Translations under genes and position numbers: made by a program
Source: Paraburkholderia sp. Tr-20389
GTDB taxonomy: Bacteria; Pseudomonadota; Gammaproteobacteria; Burkholderiales; Burkholderiaceae
Length of the DNA: 64,000 bases
Assembly (NCBI RefSeq): GCF_017104565.1
Contig: NZ_JAAGPD010000001.1
Location: forward strand, 496,001 to 560,000
Reading direction: 5' to 3'
Notes under the pieces: model-generated
Database searches by the model: none
What the model saw: the letters and a program-made list of their open reading frames with translations, nothing else
What the model was told of the DNA's origin: nothing
In this document: piece by piece, positions 26,186-35,751 of the stretch
Layout of the letters: each line of letters starts with the position of its first letter
Numbering within the stretch: the stretch's first letter is position 1

Positions 26186-27064
26186 TCAGGGCTTGACGAA
26201 TTTGAGCGTCATGCGATCCGACTCCCCGATCGCGGCAAAGCGCGACCTGTCGGCGTCACCGCCCTGGTAGGTCGGCGGCAGCGACCACACGCCGTGCGGA
26301 TAGTCCTTGGTGTCTTTGGGATTCGCATTGATCTCGCTGCGCGCCATCAGAACGAAGCCGGCTGCTTGTGCGTGCTCGATCACGAACGCTTCCGTCACGT
26401 AACCGGAATCGATCATTTGCTGCTTCGTGGTTCCCGGCCGCGCACGATGCTCCTCGACGCCAAGTGTGCCCCCACGCTTCAACGCGCCGTAGAACGCGTG
26501 CAGGTTCGCATCGAGTTGTCCGTCCTTGATCCAGTTATGGATGTTTCGAAACGTCAGCACACGGTCGAATTTCGAGTTCGCGTCGAAGCCGTTGAACTGG
26601 CCCGCGTGCAACGTACCGACGACGACCTTCCCGTAAACCGATGGATCCTTCGCGAGCTTGCGCCGATAAGCGGCATCGGTCGCGCTGTCTTCGGCGGCGA
26701 GATCGGAAGATGTACTCAGATATTGCGCCTCGTAGAGCTGCCCCGCATCGTGCAGGTAGGGCGCGAGTATGTCCGTGTACCACCCGCCTCCCGGCGCGAT
26801 CTCCAGCACCGCTTGTGCCGGCCCAAGATCGAAGAATTGCAGCGTTGCTTCCGGATGGCGGTAGACGTCGCGCGCACGCGCCTGCGGGCTGCGCTGCGGC
26901 CCATTGACGGCGGCACCGAGTGAAGTGGCACCGGCACCTTGCGGCTGCGATTCACGCGATGCATCTTGAGAACTCATCGACGACGTGCAGCCTGTCAGCG
27001 TGAGCGCAAAGAAGGTGGCGGCGATCGTGACTGCGCGCGCCCGGTCGAGGCGAGTAGCGTACAT
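26186..27064 (-). CDS. SAM-methyltransferase-like lipoprotein (COG4798-type)
   Basis: 292 residues. The N-terminus carries a signal sequence with a lipobox, ALTLTGC, so the protein is predicted to be a lipoprotein anchored outside the cytoplasm. The body is a class I methyltransferase-like fold: AVLEIAPGGGWYTDILAPYL is motif I, and FDRVLTFRNIHNWI and LHAFYGALKRGGTLGVEEHR follow in place of the usual later motifs. S-adenosylmethionine is not known in the periplasm, so either the start is wrong or the domain has another use. No methyl acceptor can be named. It is convergent with acnB. Confidence 0.78.
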   Translation of the reverse strand: MYATRLDRARAVTIAATFFALTLTGCTSSMSSQDASRESQPQGAGATSLGAAVNGPQRSPQARARDVYRHPEATLQFFDLGPAQAVLEIAPGGGWYTDILAPYLHDAGQLYEAQYLSTSSDLAAEDSATDAAYRRKLAKDPSVYGKVVVGTLHAGQFNGFDANSKFDRVLTFRNIHNWIKDGQLDANLHAFYGALKRGGTLGVEEHRARPGTTKQQMIDSGYVTEAFVIEHAQAAGFVLMARSEINANPKDTKDYPHGVWSLPPTYQGGDADRSRFAAIGESDRMTLKFVKP

Positions 27065-27115
27065 GGAATCGATTCGGGTTCGAGATACGGGTACGTTACG
27101 CCAATACGCGCGCTT

Positions 27116-28030
27116 TCAGCTAGCGATGTCGCGCACCCGCCGCGATGCCGCGCGCATTCGACGGCCCTTCTGCTCCTGCAACCATCGCAACGATTCCTGC
27201 ACGACCTCGGGCGGCACCTCGTTGAACGAGGCGGTGCGAATCAGCGTCTCGCTGGCGGCGATGTCGTTGAAGAGTCCCAGCTTGTTCTGCACGGCCGTCA
27301 ACTCCTTGATCGTGCGACCGTATCCGCCCTTGATCACTGGCTGGAAAAACTCGAGCAGATACCTGAGTTTTTTGCCGGCCTTGCGAACATCGTGAAGCTC
27401 TTCCTCGTGCTCCGTTTCGCTGCCGCGTCCTGCGCGCCTGCTGCGCTTGTGAAGTGCGCGCTGCGCCAGACGGACGCGCTTTCTTGCGAATGCGCGAATG
27501 GGAAGATCGTTGCAATGCAATTGCAGCGTGGTTTGCGCGCGAAGCAATGCATCATTCAGAAACGCCTCGACGTCGTCGCATTTGATCATCGTCTGGCTGT
27601 GCACCACCGCCTGCGCACGCTTCTCGCGGGCTGCGGCCACCAGTGGGTCGATCGATGCGCCCGATTCCTGCGCGGCTTGCAGGAGTTCGCCTGCGATGTC
27701 CCAATCACGGGTTCCGCCCGCCACCGCCGCAAGACGTTTGAATTCTTCGGTGGCTTGCGCGGTCGCTTCTTCCCCAAGGTAAGGGGAATACGCCCAGTAC
27801 AAAGCACGAAGTTTTCTGAAAGCAACGCGAAGCTGATGAAACCCTTCGACATCGCTTTGCGTGGATAGCTCTCTGGCCCTTTGAACTGCTTCGGCCACAA
27901 CAGGTGTCGCCAATGACGAAAAAGTACTGGCGATGGAACTCGTTTTTGAAAGCGATGAACCGGCCGGCCGCCGGTTGACTTTGAAGAAAGTGGTTGGCCG
28001 CGGCAAGGGCCAGTCACCATCCATATCCAT
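27116..28030 (-). CDS. CHAD domain protein
   Basis: 304 residues, alpha-helical, rich in conserved His, Arg and Lys. Typical CHAD features are VEGFHQLRVAFRKLRALYWA and EEELHDVRKAGKKLRYLLEF, two copies of the His-x-x-R-x-x-x-R-K-x-R pattern. CHAD proteins bind polyphosphate and are often near polyphosphate enzymes; here no polyphosphate kinase or CYTH triphosphatase is adjacent. ATG 28030 has GAGG about 6 bases upstream. A Nudix hydrolase gene is divergent from it. Confidence 0.88.
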   Translation of the reverse strand: MDMDGDWPLPRPTTFFKVNRRPAGSSLSKTSSIASTFSSLATPVVAEAVQRARELSTQSDVEGFHQLRVAFRKLRALYWAYSPYLGEEATAQATEEFKRLAAVAGGTRDWDIAGELLQAAQESGASIDPLVAAAREKRAQAVVHSQTMIKCDDVEAFLNDALLRAQTTLQLHCNDLPIRAFARKRVRLAQRALHKRSRRAGRGSETEHEEELHDVRKAGKKLRYLLEFFQPVIKGGYGRTIKELTAVQNKLGLFNDIAASETLIRTASFNEVPPEVVQESLRWLQEQKGRRMRAASRRVRDIAS

Positions 28031-28279
28031 TGGAGCCTCGCTTGCGACAGGAGAATACGCGTTGCCGTGACCTTACCATAGCCATATACGCGCGCTGCAT
28101 CCGTTGTGACGTTTAAATGAAATGTGGCTTGATAGTGTCGCGTCCGCGTCGCTCTCGCTTCGAGATGTCACCCGTTTCTGCTGTTCTGTATTAGCATACG
28201 CGGCTAGGTCAATACGGCCCGATACAGTGGCGCGTCGAGCGCGCCTGCAGAACGCCTGGGACATCAGTGGGAGTACGGT

Positions 28280-28648
28280 TTGAAGAAGCGCGCCACCGTG
28301 ATTTGTCGCAGAGGGAAACGAATCCTGCTCGTTGCACGCAGTCAATCAAAGTGGGCTTTACCGGGCGGGATCCTCAAGCGTGGAGAAGATCGCACGGACG
28401 CTGCGCTTCGGGAACTCAAGGAAGAAACGCGACTGTCCGGCAAGTCGGCCAAGCACCTCTTCGACTTTCGCGGCAAACAGAAGCATCACCACGTGTTCGC
28501 CTGCGAGATTCCGAATCGCGCCAAAGCTCGCCCGAGTAACGAAATCTCCCGGTGCCGCTGGGTTCATCTCGACGACCTCCCTCGCCTCATGACCAGCGGG
28601 CCGACGGTCAATATCGTGAAGCTCATGAGTCAAAGGCGCTGGAAGTAA
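28280..28648 (+). CDS. Nudix hydrolase
   Basis: 122 residues, cytosolic; the family cleaves nucleoside diphosphates linked to another moiety, often in housecleaning or signalling. The Nudix box reads GILKRGEDRTDAALRELKEE followed by TRL; the consensus Gly near its end is an Arg, while the metal-binding REx2EE core is intact. It starts with TTG at 28280, supported by GGGAG about 6 bases upstream. It is divergent from the CHAD gene. Size and general sequence resemble diphosphoinositol/diadenosine polyphosphate hydrolases, which may relate to phosphate-rich ligands. Confidence 0.85.
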   Translation: MKKRATVICRRGKRILLVARSQSKWALPGGILKRGEDRTDAALRELKEETRLSGKSAKHLFDFRGKQKHHHVFACEIPNRAKARPSNEISRCRWVHLDDLPRLMTSGPTVNIVKLMSQRRWK

Positions 28649-28658
28649 CAGCCTGTCT

Positions 28659-30227
28659 TCAAGCCTGAATACTCGACGTTCGGCGACGAGAGCTGCCCTT
28701 GCCTGTGGAAGAATTGCGCACAGCGCGACCTCGTGCGAGTGACTTCGCCTCTGCAACGATAACGGCTGCAAGACGCTGTGCGGCCACGTTCATCTGCGCG
28801 CCGCTGAATCCCCCGAATCCAAGGATCACACCCGGACGTGCTGTTCCCGGTGCGAACGTCGGCGACACCGCACGCACCGAGACGCCCTCACGCGCGGCCA
28901 ACTCGACGACTCTCCGGTCATCGATGCCTTTCGCCAGCCACAGGACGAGATGCATGCCCTGATCGCCTGGCTCCACCCATGCGATCTCCTTGGGAAGCAA
29001 AGAATCGAGTGTCTCGATCAGATGCACGCGATGATCGAAGTACACGTTGCGAACCTTGCGTATATGACGCTCCAGGTGGCCCTCGGCCATGAAGGCCGCC
29101 AGCACGTGCTGATCGGCATTGGGCGGATGACGGTCCATCAGCACGCGCGCGCCGCAGAATGCATCGACCAGATCGTCGGGGACGATCGCATAACCCAGAC
29201 GCAATGATGGAAACAGGATCTTGCTGAACGTGCCGAGATAGATCACACGGTCGGGATCGAGTCCCTGCAGTGACGGAAACGGATAGCCCTGGTAGCGAAG
29301 CTCGCTGTCGTAGTCGTCCTCGACTACCCACGCATGGCTGGCGCGCGCCCACGCGAGCAATGCGTTGCGCCGCGCCATGCTCATCGGCATGCCCAGCGGA
29401 TACTGATGCGACGGCGTGACGAATGCGGCACGCGCGTGAGGCGCCTTTCTGATGCCTGCTTCGACGTCGATGCCTTCTGCGTCCACGGGTACGCGAATCA
29501 TCGTGTTGCGATGGCCCGTACTCTCGAGTATCGCTGTCACGCCACGATAGGCCGGATTCTCTACCCACGCCTGGTCGCGTGGACCCAGCAACACCTGACA
29601 TGCGAGGAAGAGACCTTGCTGCGTTCCGCTGGTCACGATGACCTGGCCCGGTTCGCAACGTACGGAGCGCGACTTTCGCACGTAGCCGGCAATCGCTTCC
29701 CGCAGCGGCAACGCGCCGAGCGGGTCCGTGTAACCGGCCGGCGCGCCTGGGCCTTTTGCACGCAGCCGGTTGCCGAGCCGGCGCCAGATGTCGGCAGGCG
29801 CCGTTAAGCCGACGGGGACGGAAATCGCAAACGGCACGTGCGCAAGCGGCCTGAACTCCTGCGCGATCTGCGCAAACGCTGCTGCGGGCTCCGGCAAGGC
29901 GGGCCGCGCAATACGCCTGCGGACGGCGCGCGGCTCGCTGGCCTGTGGCGCTTCGGCGAGCGCTTGCGCGACGCGCGTGCCGGCGCCTTCTTTCGACTCC
30001 AGAAAGCCCTCGGCGATCAACTGCTGGTAGGCCTCGATGACCGTGCCGCGCGCGACTTGCAATGACTCCGCGAGCAGGCGCGTGGAAGGCAGCGCATCGC
30101 CGGGCAACACATCGCCGTTGCGCACCGCTTCGCGAAGCGCCTCCGCGACCTGACGGCTCAGGTTGCCCGCCGCGCGATCCAGAGTGCCGATCGACGGAAT
30201 TTCCACGATCCCGGCCGTTCTTGCCAT
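28659..30227 (-). CDS. MocR/PdxR-type GntR regulator with aminotransferase domain
   Basis: 522 residues. The N-terminal GntR winged helix (about residues 15-80; LPSTRLLAESLQVARGTVIE without its first residue) is fused to a fold-type I aminotransferase domain that binds PLP as effector. The Schiff-base Lys is in TFSKILFPSLRLG. ATG 30227 is preferred over an upstream in-frame TTG at 30254. It is divergent from a PaiB-type gene 114 bases away, a common MocR arrangement, so the pair probably forms one regulatory unit. Stop is 10 bases from the Nudix stop, convergent. Confidence 0.9.
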   Translation of the reverse strand: MARTAGIVEIPSIGTLDRAAGNLSRQVAEALREAVRNGDVLPGDALPSTRLLAESLQVARGTVIEAYQQLIAEGFLESKEGAGTRVAQALAEAPQASEPRAVRRRIARPALPEPAAAFAQIAQEFRPLAHVPFAISVPVGLTAPADIWRRLGNRLRAKGPGAPAGYTDPLGALPLREAIAGYVRKSRSVRCEPGQVIVTSGTQQGLFLACQVLLGPRDQAWVENPAYRGVTAILESTGHRNTMIRVPVDAEGIDVEAGIRKAPHARAAFVTPSHQYPLGMPMSMARRNALLAWARASHAWVVEDDYDSELRYQGYPFPSLQGLDPDRVIYLGTFSKILFPSLRLGYAIVPDDLVDAFCGARVLMDRHPPNADQHVLAAFMAEGHLERHIRKVRNVYFDHRVHLIETLDSLLPKEIAWVEPGDQGMHLVLWLAKGIDDRRVVELAAREGVSVRAVSPTFAPGTARPGVILGFGGFSGAQMNVAAQRLAAVIVAEAKSLARGRAVRNSSTGKGSSRRRTSSIQA

Positions 30228-30252
30228 TATTCCGGTCCACCCATAATTGTTC

Positions 30253-30280
30253 AAACTGGATCTTTAGCATAAACCAGTTT
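30253..30280. promoter_or_regulatory. inverted repeat between the MocR and PaiB genes
   Basis: AAACTGG and CCAGTTT with a 14-base spacer, in the middle of the divergent promoter region. Position and symmetry fit an operator for the MocR-type regulator. Confidence 0.45.
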
Positions 30281-30341
30281 CCGACCACAATGGCCACTCG
30301 GATCGCTAACCCCTACAACCCACCAGGCAAGTGGAATCGAT

Positions 30342-30980
30342 ATGTACGTACCCGGGCATTTCAACGAAGACAACCGCGAAGTTCTGCACGCGCACATCGC
30401 ACAGAATCCGTTCGGCATGCTGGTGACGCATGGCAAGAGCGGGCTGGACGCGAATCACATTCCCTTCGAACTGGCAGTAGAAGGAGACGGCCCAGGCGTG
30501 CTGCGTGCGCATGTCGCGCGAGCCAACCCCGTCTGGCAGGATGTCGCGAACGGAGATGAAGTGCTGGCCGTCTTCCGTGCCGGCGACGCCTATATTTCGC
30601 CAAACTGGTATCCGAGCAAACATGAAGCCCACAAGCAGGTGCCGACGTGGAATTACATCGTCGTCCATGCCTATGGCCGCATCACCGTTCGCGATGACGA
30701 GCGATACGTGCGCGGCGTCGTGGGCCGGCTGACTCGCACACATGAAGCATCGCAAGCGCAGCCGTGGAAGATGGCCGACGCGCCGAAGGACTATATCGAT
30801 ACCCTGCTCCAGTCGATCGTCGGACTGGAGATCGAGATCACGCGGCTGGTCGGCAAAAGCAAGCTGAGCCAGAACAAGGAAGCGCGTGACGTTCGCGGCG
30901 CAGCCGAAGCACTCAAGGCGCGCGAGCAATCGCGGATCGGCGACGCGATGCTCGCCAGGCGGACGGATAAGCCTGAGTAA
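30342..30980 (+). CDS. PaiB-type FMN-binding protein
   Basis: 212 residues. Begins MYVPGHFNEDNREVLHAHIA, the family opening, with the FMN-binding split-barrel parts PFGMLVTHG, DAYISPNWYPSK and VPTWNYIVVHAYG. The family was named from Bacillus PaiB, which affects sporulation and protease expression, but most members are flavin-binding proteins with unknown substrate. The product may be the target of the divergent MocR regulator. Full length. Confidence 0.88.
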   Translation: MYVPGHFNEDNREVLHAHIAQNPFGMLVTHGKSGLDANHIPFELAVEGDGPGVLRAHVARANPVWQDVANGDEVLAVFRAGDAYISPNWYPSKHEAHKQVPTWNYIVVHAYGRITVRDDERYVRGVVGRLTRTHEASQAQPWKMADAPKDYIDTLLQSIVGLEIEITRLVGKSKLSQNKEARDVRGAAEALKAREQSRIGDAMLARRTDKPE

Positions 30981-31187
30981 AGCGAAGATTCACCCGTGCT
31001 GGCCGCCGCCATCTCGTCCACACGCATCCCCGGCATAAGCCCAAGTCAATCCAGCGCGACCTGAACGGTCGCCGCTTCCAAACCTCGCCTTCAACCCACG
31101 GCTTCGCACGTCCCCAGTCGATACGGACCTATCCGCTTCGGCACCTCTCACATTTGTACCATGTATTTACCGAAATCCACTACAATC

Positions 31188-31206
31188 GCGAATGATTTGC
31201 ATTTAC
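31188..31206. promoter_or_regulatory. Fur-box-like site upstream of the TonB receptor
   Basis: The core AATGATTTGCATT (31191-31203) is near-palindromic and matches the Fur core AATGATAATCATT at 10 of 13 positions. It lies about 55 bases before the receptor start. Confidence 0.5.
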
Positions 31207-31257
31207 AGCGAATTCAATCGGGCTCGACTCACAAATTTCAAAAAAGACCAAGGCCTT

Positions 31258-33453
31258 ATGTCACAACGGGATACTCAGCAAAACATCAGTCGGCGTACTG
31301 CGATGTCATGGGCAGTCGAACGTCTTTTCGTGGGATTGGTCGCGACGGCCGCCATCCAGGCCAGTGCTTACGCGCAGACCTCGGCAGCGACGGACGACGG
31401 CACATCGCCGGATTCCACTACCCTGCCCGCCGTGGTCGTCAAAAGCTCGGCAGCGCCCGGCGAACTGCCCGCGCCCTACGCGGGCGGCCAGGTGGCGCGA
31501 GGCGGCAGCATCGGTGTGCTCGGCACGTCGAACGTGATGGACCAGCCGTTCAGCACGACCAATTACACCGAGCAGACGATCCAGGACACGCAGGCGCGCA
31601 CGATCGCCGATGTCGTCGTCAATAACGCTTCCGTACGCAACGAGCAGAGCAGCGGCGGCTTCGGCGACGTCTTCCAGATTCGCGGCTTCGACGTGCAGGC
31701 AACCGATGTCGCGCTCAACGGGCTGTACGGCATGGTCTCGGCGGCTCGCGTACCGGTCAATCTGCTGGAGCGCGTCGAAGTGCTGCAAGGGCCGGGTTCG
31801 CTGATGTATGGAATGGGACCGGGAGGCAGCGTCGGCGGCGCGATCAACATCGTCACCAGGCGCGCCGACGATCAGCCGCTCACGCGCCTCACGGCGCTGT
31901 ATCAGTCCAAAGGCCAGTTCGGTATGGCCGCCGACATTGGCCGCCGCTTCGGTGACGAAGGCCAGTGGGGTATCCGCTTCAACGGGCAGATCAAGGACGG
32001 ACAGACGGGCATCGCGCACGGCAATCAGCTTCAGGGCGACAGCGCGATCGGTCTGGACTATCGCGGCAAGCAGTTACGCTGGTCGTTCGACGCCTACAAC
32101 GTCTCCGAGAACACCGATGAGTTCCGCTCGCAGATCGGCTTCGGCACGGCCACGGCGGTGCCCGAGGCGCCGTCGGGTTACAGCAATCTCTATCCGGGTT
32201 CGAAGCTCAAGCTGCGCGATTCGGCCGTCATGACTCGCGTCGAGTACGACGTCAACCAGTACGTGACCGTGTATGGCGCGGCTGGCGAGCATTACGGCAC
32301 GTCGGCGCAGAACTTCCCGTACGCGGCCAACATGACGTCGGCGGGGACGTTCGACGTCTACAACGGCTACTACGACCAGTACACCCGCACGAAAACCGTC
32401 GATGCCGGCTTGCGCTTCCACTTCGACACCTTTGGCATCAAGCACACGCTGGTCACGGGCATCACGAGCCTGAATCAGGAGATCGGCTATTTCTACGCAC
32501 TGGGTTCGACCTCGGTACCGTCGAGCCTCTACAATCCGACGCCGCTGCCTGCGATGGACGTTGCGCGCGGCGACGCACAACGCAGCTCGCAGTTACGCCT
32601 GAACAGCCAGCAGGTCATCGATACGATGTCCTTCTTCAACGACCGTCTGCTGATCACGGGCGGCTTCCGTCATCAGACGATCGGCTCGGACAACTACGAC
32701 CCGACCACGGGTTTGCAGCAAAGCTCGCTAGACCAGCAGGCGATCACCCCGCTCGCGGGCATCGTGTTCAAGCCGCTGTCGAATATCTCGGTGTACGGCA
32801 ACTTCACGTCGGGTCTGTCGAACGGCGGCACGGCGCCCGCGGGCACGGCGAACGCGGGACAGGCATTCGCGCCGTACAAGTCGAACCAGTACGAGGCGGG
32901 TGTGAAGGCGGACTGGGGCCGCGTGCTGACCTCGGTCGCCGTCTTCCAGATCGCACAGCCGAACGCCGTCACCGATCCGACGACGAACGTCTACGGTTAC
33001 AACGGTCAGACGCGCGTGCGCGGTCTCGAACTGTCGGCTTATGGCGAGGTGTTCCGCCGCCTGCGCCTGATGGCGAGCGCAACGTTCTACGATCCGAAGG
33101 TGTCGGGCACGGCGGGCGGCACGCAGGACGGCAACGCACCTGGCGGCGTGCCGAAGTTCGCGTTCAACCTCGGCGCCGATTACGATCTGCCGTGGGTCCA
33201 GGGTCTGAGCGTCAACGGCCGGATCATCCACACGGGCGCGCAGTACTACGACTCGAGCAACGCATTGCGCCTGCCGGCATGGACGCGTTATGACGTCGGC
33301 GTGCGCTACGGCACGCGGATCGCGAAGCGGGACGTCGTGTTCCGCGCGAACGTCGAGAATCTCTTCGGCAGCCGCTACTGGATCCAGCAAGGCACGTACG
33401 TGACCAATGCCGCGCCGCGCACGGTGCTGCTGTCCGCTCAGGTCGACTTTTGA
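31258..33453 (+). CDS. TonB-dependent siderophore receptor
   Basis: 731-residue outer-membrane receptor. A signal peptide ends near ASAYAQ. A possible TonB box (LPAVVVK) follows, then the plug domain with DVFQIRGFDVQATDVALNGL and VEVLQGPGSLMYGMGPGGSV, and a 22-strand barrel ending in a terminal aromatic residue (LLSAQVDF). It imports a ferric-siderophore using TonB energy. ATG 31258 is chosen because AAGG lies just upstream. An upstream in-frame ATG at 31192 overlaps the Fur-like site. It stands alone: no biosynthesis or inner-membrane uptake genes are near, so the ligand is probably a xenosiderophore. Confidence 0.9.
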   Translation: MSQRDTQQNISRRTAMSWAVERLFVGLVATAAIQASAYAQTSAATDDGTSPDSTTLPAVVVKSSAAPGELPAPYAGGQVARGGSIGVLGTSNVMDQPFSTTNYTEQTIQDTQARTIADVVVNNASVRNEQSSGGFGDVFQIRGFDVQATDVALNGLYGMVSAARVPVNLLERVEVLQGPGSLMYGMGPGGSVGGAINIVTRRADDQPLTRLTALYQSKGQFGMAADIGRRFGDEGQWGIRFNGQIKDGQTGIAHGNQLQGDSAIGLDYRGKQLRWSFDAYNVSENTDEFRSQIGFGTATAVPEAPSGYSNLYPGSKLKLRDSAVMTRVEYDVNQYVTVYGAAGEHYGTSAQNFPYAANMTSAGTFDVYNGYYDQYTRTKTVDAGLRFHFDTFGIKHTLVTGITSLNQEIGYFYALGSTSVPSSLYNPTPLPAMDVARGDAQRSSQLRLNSQQVIDTMSFFNDRLLITGGFRHQTIGSDNYDPTTGLQQSSLDQQAITPLAGIVFKPLSNISVYGNFTSGLSNGGTAPAGTANAGQAFAPYKSNQYEAGVKADWGRVLTSVAVFQIAQPNAVTDPTTNVYGYNGQTRVRGLELSAYGEVFRRLRLMASATFYDPKVSGTAGGTQDGNAPGGVPKFAFNLGADYDLPWVQGLSVNGRIIHTGAQYYDSSNALRLPAWTRYDVGVRYGTRIAKRDVVFRANVENLFGSRYWIQQGTYVTNAAPRTVLLSAQVDF

Positions 33454-33466
33454 GCGTTGTCCGTTC

Positions 33467-33500
33467 CAGTACCGGATCGGGCATCGGCGATCCGGTACTG
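33467..33500. terminator. hairpin after the TonB receptor gene
   Basis: 13-base perfect stem CAGTACCGGATCG / CGATCCGGTACTG with an 8-base loop, 14 bases after the stop codon and before the convergent permease gene. It lacks a T-tract. Confidence 0.55.
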
Positions 33501-33600
33501 ACTGCTGCACCTGCCCGGCACGGCCTCGTCGTTCGAATGACTCGGGCGTATCATTTCTGACGTGACATTGAATGCCGCGACCAGGAGCATCTGATCTACG

Positions 33601-35076
33601 CTAACGCGAACCGGACTTTCCGCGCTTCTGATGAAATCTTCCGACGGCCGCGAGAAAAGCACTGAGTCCCAGCGTCGCCACCACTTCCTCGCGATGAGCC
33701 TGACCGCTGACCATTACGCCCAGCGCGCCGACAATCAGAAGGACGACGAACAGCCCCAGAAAAGGATGCAGCCACATGCGGACCTTCAGTGTCGCCTGCG
33801 TGTGAAGCCGCGTGCGCAGGCGGAGTTGACTCACGGCGATCACCAGGTACACGAGCAGCGCAATCGAGCCCGTCGTCGACAGCAGCGCCTCGAACACGAA
33901 GCTTGGCGCGAGATAGTTGGCCGCGACACCGGCGAACGCTGCGAGCGTCGATGCGAGTACGGCGAATACGGGCACGCCCGCCCGGTTCGTGTAGGTCATG
34001 ACCGACGGCGCCTGCCCTCGCGCGCCGAGCGAGAAGATCATGCGTGACGCGGTATACAAGCCTGAGTTGAGGCAACTGCATACTGCAACGAGAATCAGCG
34101 AATCGATCATCGGCTTCGCATAGGGCACATGCAAGGCTTGCAGCACGGCCTGATAGGAACCGATCTTCGTCAAGGCGGGATCATTCCACGGCAGGATGCA
34201 AATGATGATGGCAATCGAACCGATGTAAAAGAGCGAGATGCGCCAGACGACGGAGGTGATTGCACGCGATATTTCCCGCGCCGGATCCTTCGACTCGGCT
34301 GCGGCGATCGTCACCACCTCGGTTCCGAGAAACGTGAACATCGTCGTCAGCATGGCGCCTGCAACAGGCGTCCAGCCATTCGGTGCAAAGCCGCCCTGAC
34401 CGAACAGGTTCGGCGAAGCATGCACGTGAACATGCGGAATCAGGCCGGCAATTGCAGCAGCGCCACAGGCGATAAAGATCACGATCGCCGTCACCTTCAC
34501 CACGGAAAACCAGAACTCGAGTTCGCCATAGTGTTTGACGCTGGCAAGGTTCGCGACTGTCAGCAGACACGTGACGGCCAGACAGAATTTCCACAACTCG
34601 ACCTGTGGGAACCAGCTATTCAGGATGTTCGCTGCCGCCGTCGCTTCCAGCGGCAATACCAGTACCCAGAACCACCAGTACATCCAGCCGATCATGAAGC
34701 CGGCCCATGGGCCGATCGCCTTTCCTGCATAAGTCGAGAACGAACCCGAGTCCGGCATCGCGCAAGCCATTTCGCCCAGCATGCGCATCACCAGCACGAC
34801 GAGCAGACTGGCCAGCACATACGCGACGATCGCTGCCGGCCCCGCTTCCGCTATCGCGCGTCCTGAGCCGACGAAAAGACCCGCCCCGATGCTTCCGCCG
34901 ATCGACAGCATCACGACGTGCCGCTGTTTGAGGCTGTGTGCGAGCGCCTCCTTTTTTGCGGGCTCGCTTCCAGCGTCACGGTGCGATCCGTCGCGCAGAC
35001 CGAACGATCCGATATCCATCGACCGGATGCCGGCTACCGTGTCACCGCGCCGGTTTAGGTGTGAGGTTTCAGCCAT
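33601..35076 (-). CDS. amino-acid permease, APC superfamily (GabP/AAT-like)
   Basis: 491 residues with about twelve membrane segments. The start of the transport core, LKQRHVVMLSIGGSIGAGLF, is the family signature, and DPAREISRAITSVVWRI follows helix 6. ATG 35076 has a near-ideal Shine-Dalgarno (AGGAGGAG). It reads left after the aldolase and AraC-like genes and may be the uptake system of the etf/hyu locus, for an amino acid or N-substituted derivative. The ligand is unknown. Confidence 0.88.
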   Translation of the reverse strand: MAETSHLNRRGDTVAGIRSMDIGSFGLRDGSHRDAGSEPAKKEALAHSLKQRHVVMLSIGGSIGAGLFVGSGRAIAEAGPAAIVAYVLASLLVVLVMRMLGEMACAMPDSGSFSTYAGKAIGPWAGFMIGWMYWWFWVLVLPLEATAAANILNSWFPQVELWKFCLAVTCLLTVANLASVKHYGELEFWFSVVKVTAIVIFIACGAAAIAGLIPHVHVHASPNLFGQGGFAPNGWTPVAGAMLTTMFTFLGTEVVTIAAAESKDPAREISRAITSVVWRISLFYIGSIAIIICILPWNDPALTKIGSYQAVLQALHVPYAKPMIDSLILVAVCSCLNSGLYTASRMIFSLGARGQAPSVMTYTNRAGVPVFAVLASTLAAFAGVAANYLAPSFVFEALLSTTGSIALLVYLVIAVSQLRLRTRLHTQATLKVRMWLHPFLGLFVVLLIVGALGVMVSGQAHREEVVATLGLSAFLAAVGRFHQKRGKSGSR

Positions 35077-35186
35077 ATCTCCTCCTGAATTTCCATGTAC
35101 ATGGCAGCGAGCGTCGATGCTCGCCGTGCGGGCGGCGTGAGCGAGAGCGGTATCGATCTGCGTCGTGTTTCTCTTCGCTACGCCGT

Positions 35187-35705
35187 TCAATTGACTGCTT
35201 CGAAGGTGCAATGGGCATGTCCGGCGCGCAGCAGCGTGTGCAAAGATCTGCACCGCCTGAGCGCCGCATCGAAGCTGTATGACTCGCGGAACAGCGCCAT
35301 CTGTATCGCACGAGGCCGGGCACCAAGGCGCGCAGCGAGGGATTCGAGCGTCCACGGATACGACGGCGAAGCGAACATCGATTGCGTCAGTGCAAGCCCG
35401 AAGCCGCGGCCGTTGCACGCATAGCTCAGAGCAAGCGAATGCCAGTCCGGCTCCGACTGTTTATTCCGCAGCATCAGATCGATTTCGAGCCTGCCGGTTA
35501 CTGCGCCCGTCTCGTCCGGCATCATATGAACGTCGAACATTTCCTCGTGGCGAATGAGCACTTCGCCGCTCGGGCGATAGCGCTCTCCGCTCTGGGTTCT
35601 GGATAGCTGATGAATGCCGCGCCCGGCACACCACCGCAGCGCGAAGGGAAAGCGAAGCCCCCGAATTTCGACGCCTCGTGTCGCGACAAACAGATAAGCC
35701 AACAC
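35187..35705 (-). CDS. short AraC-type helix-turn-helix protein
   Basis: About 172 residues from a GTG at 35705; an ATG at 35846 is possible but would overlap the aldolase gene by about 95 bases. The C-terminal part shows one AraC-type helix-turn-helix: TLESLAARLGARPRAIQMAL then FRESYSFDAALRRCR. It is truncated compared with usual AraC proteins, which have two such units, and ends HCTFEAVN. The N-terminal part has no recognised ligand domain. It lies between the class II aldolase and the permease, on the same strand. It may be a local regulator or a shortened relic. Confidence 0.55.
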   Translation of the reverse strand: MLAYLFVATRGVEIRGLRFPFALRWCAGRGIHQLSRTQSGERYRPSGEVLIRHEEMFDVHMMPDETGAVTGRLEIDLMLRNKQSEPDWHSLALSYACNGRGFGLALTQSMFASPSYPWTLESLAARLGARPRAIQMALFRESYSFDAALRRCRSLHTLLRAGHAHCTFEAVN

Positions 35706-35751
35706 GTCGGTTCGACACTGCGAGCGAGGCGCCGGGAGGCCGGCATGAAAA

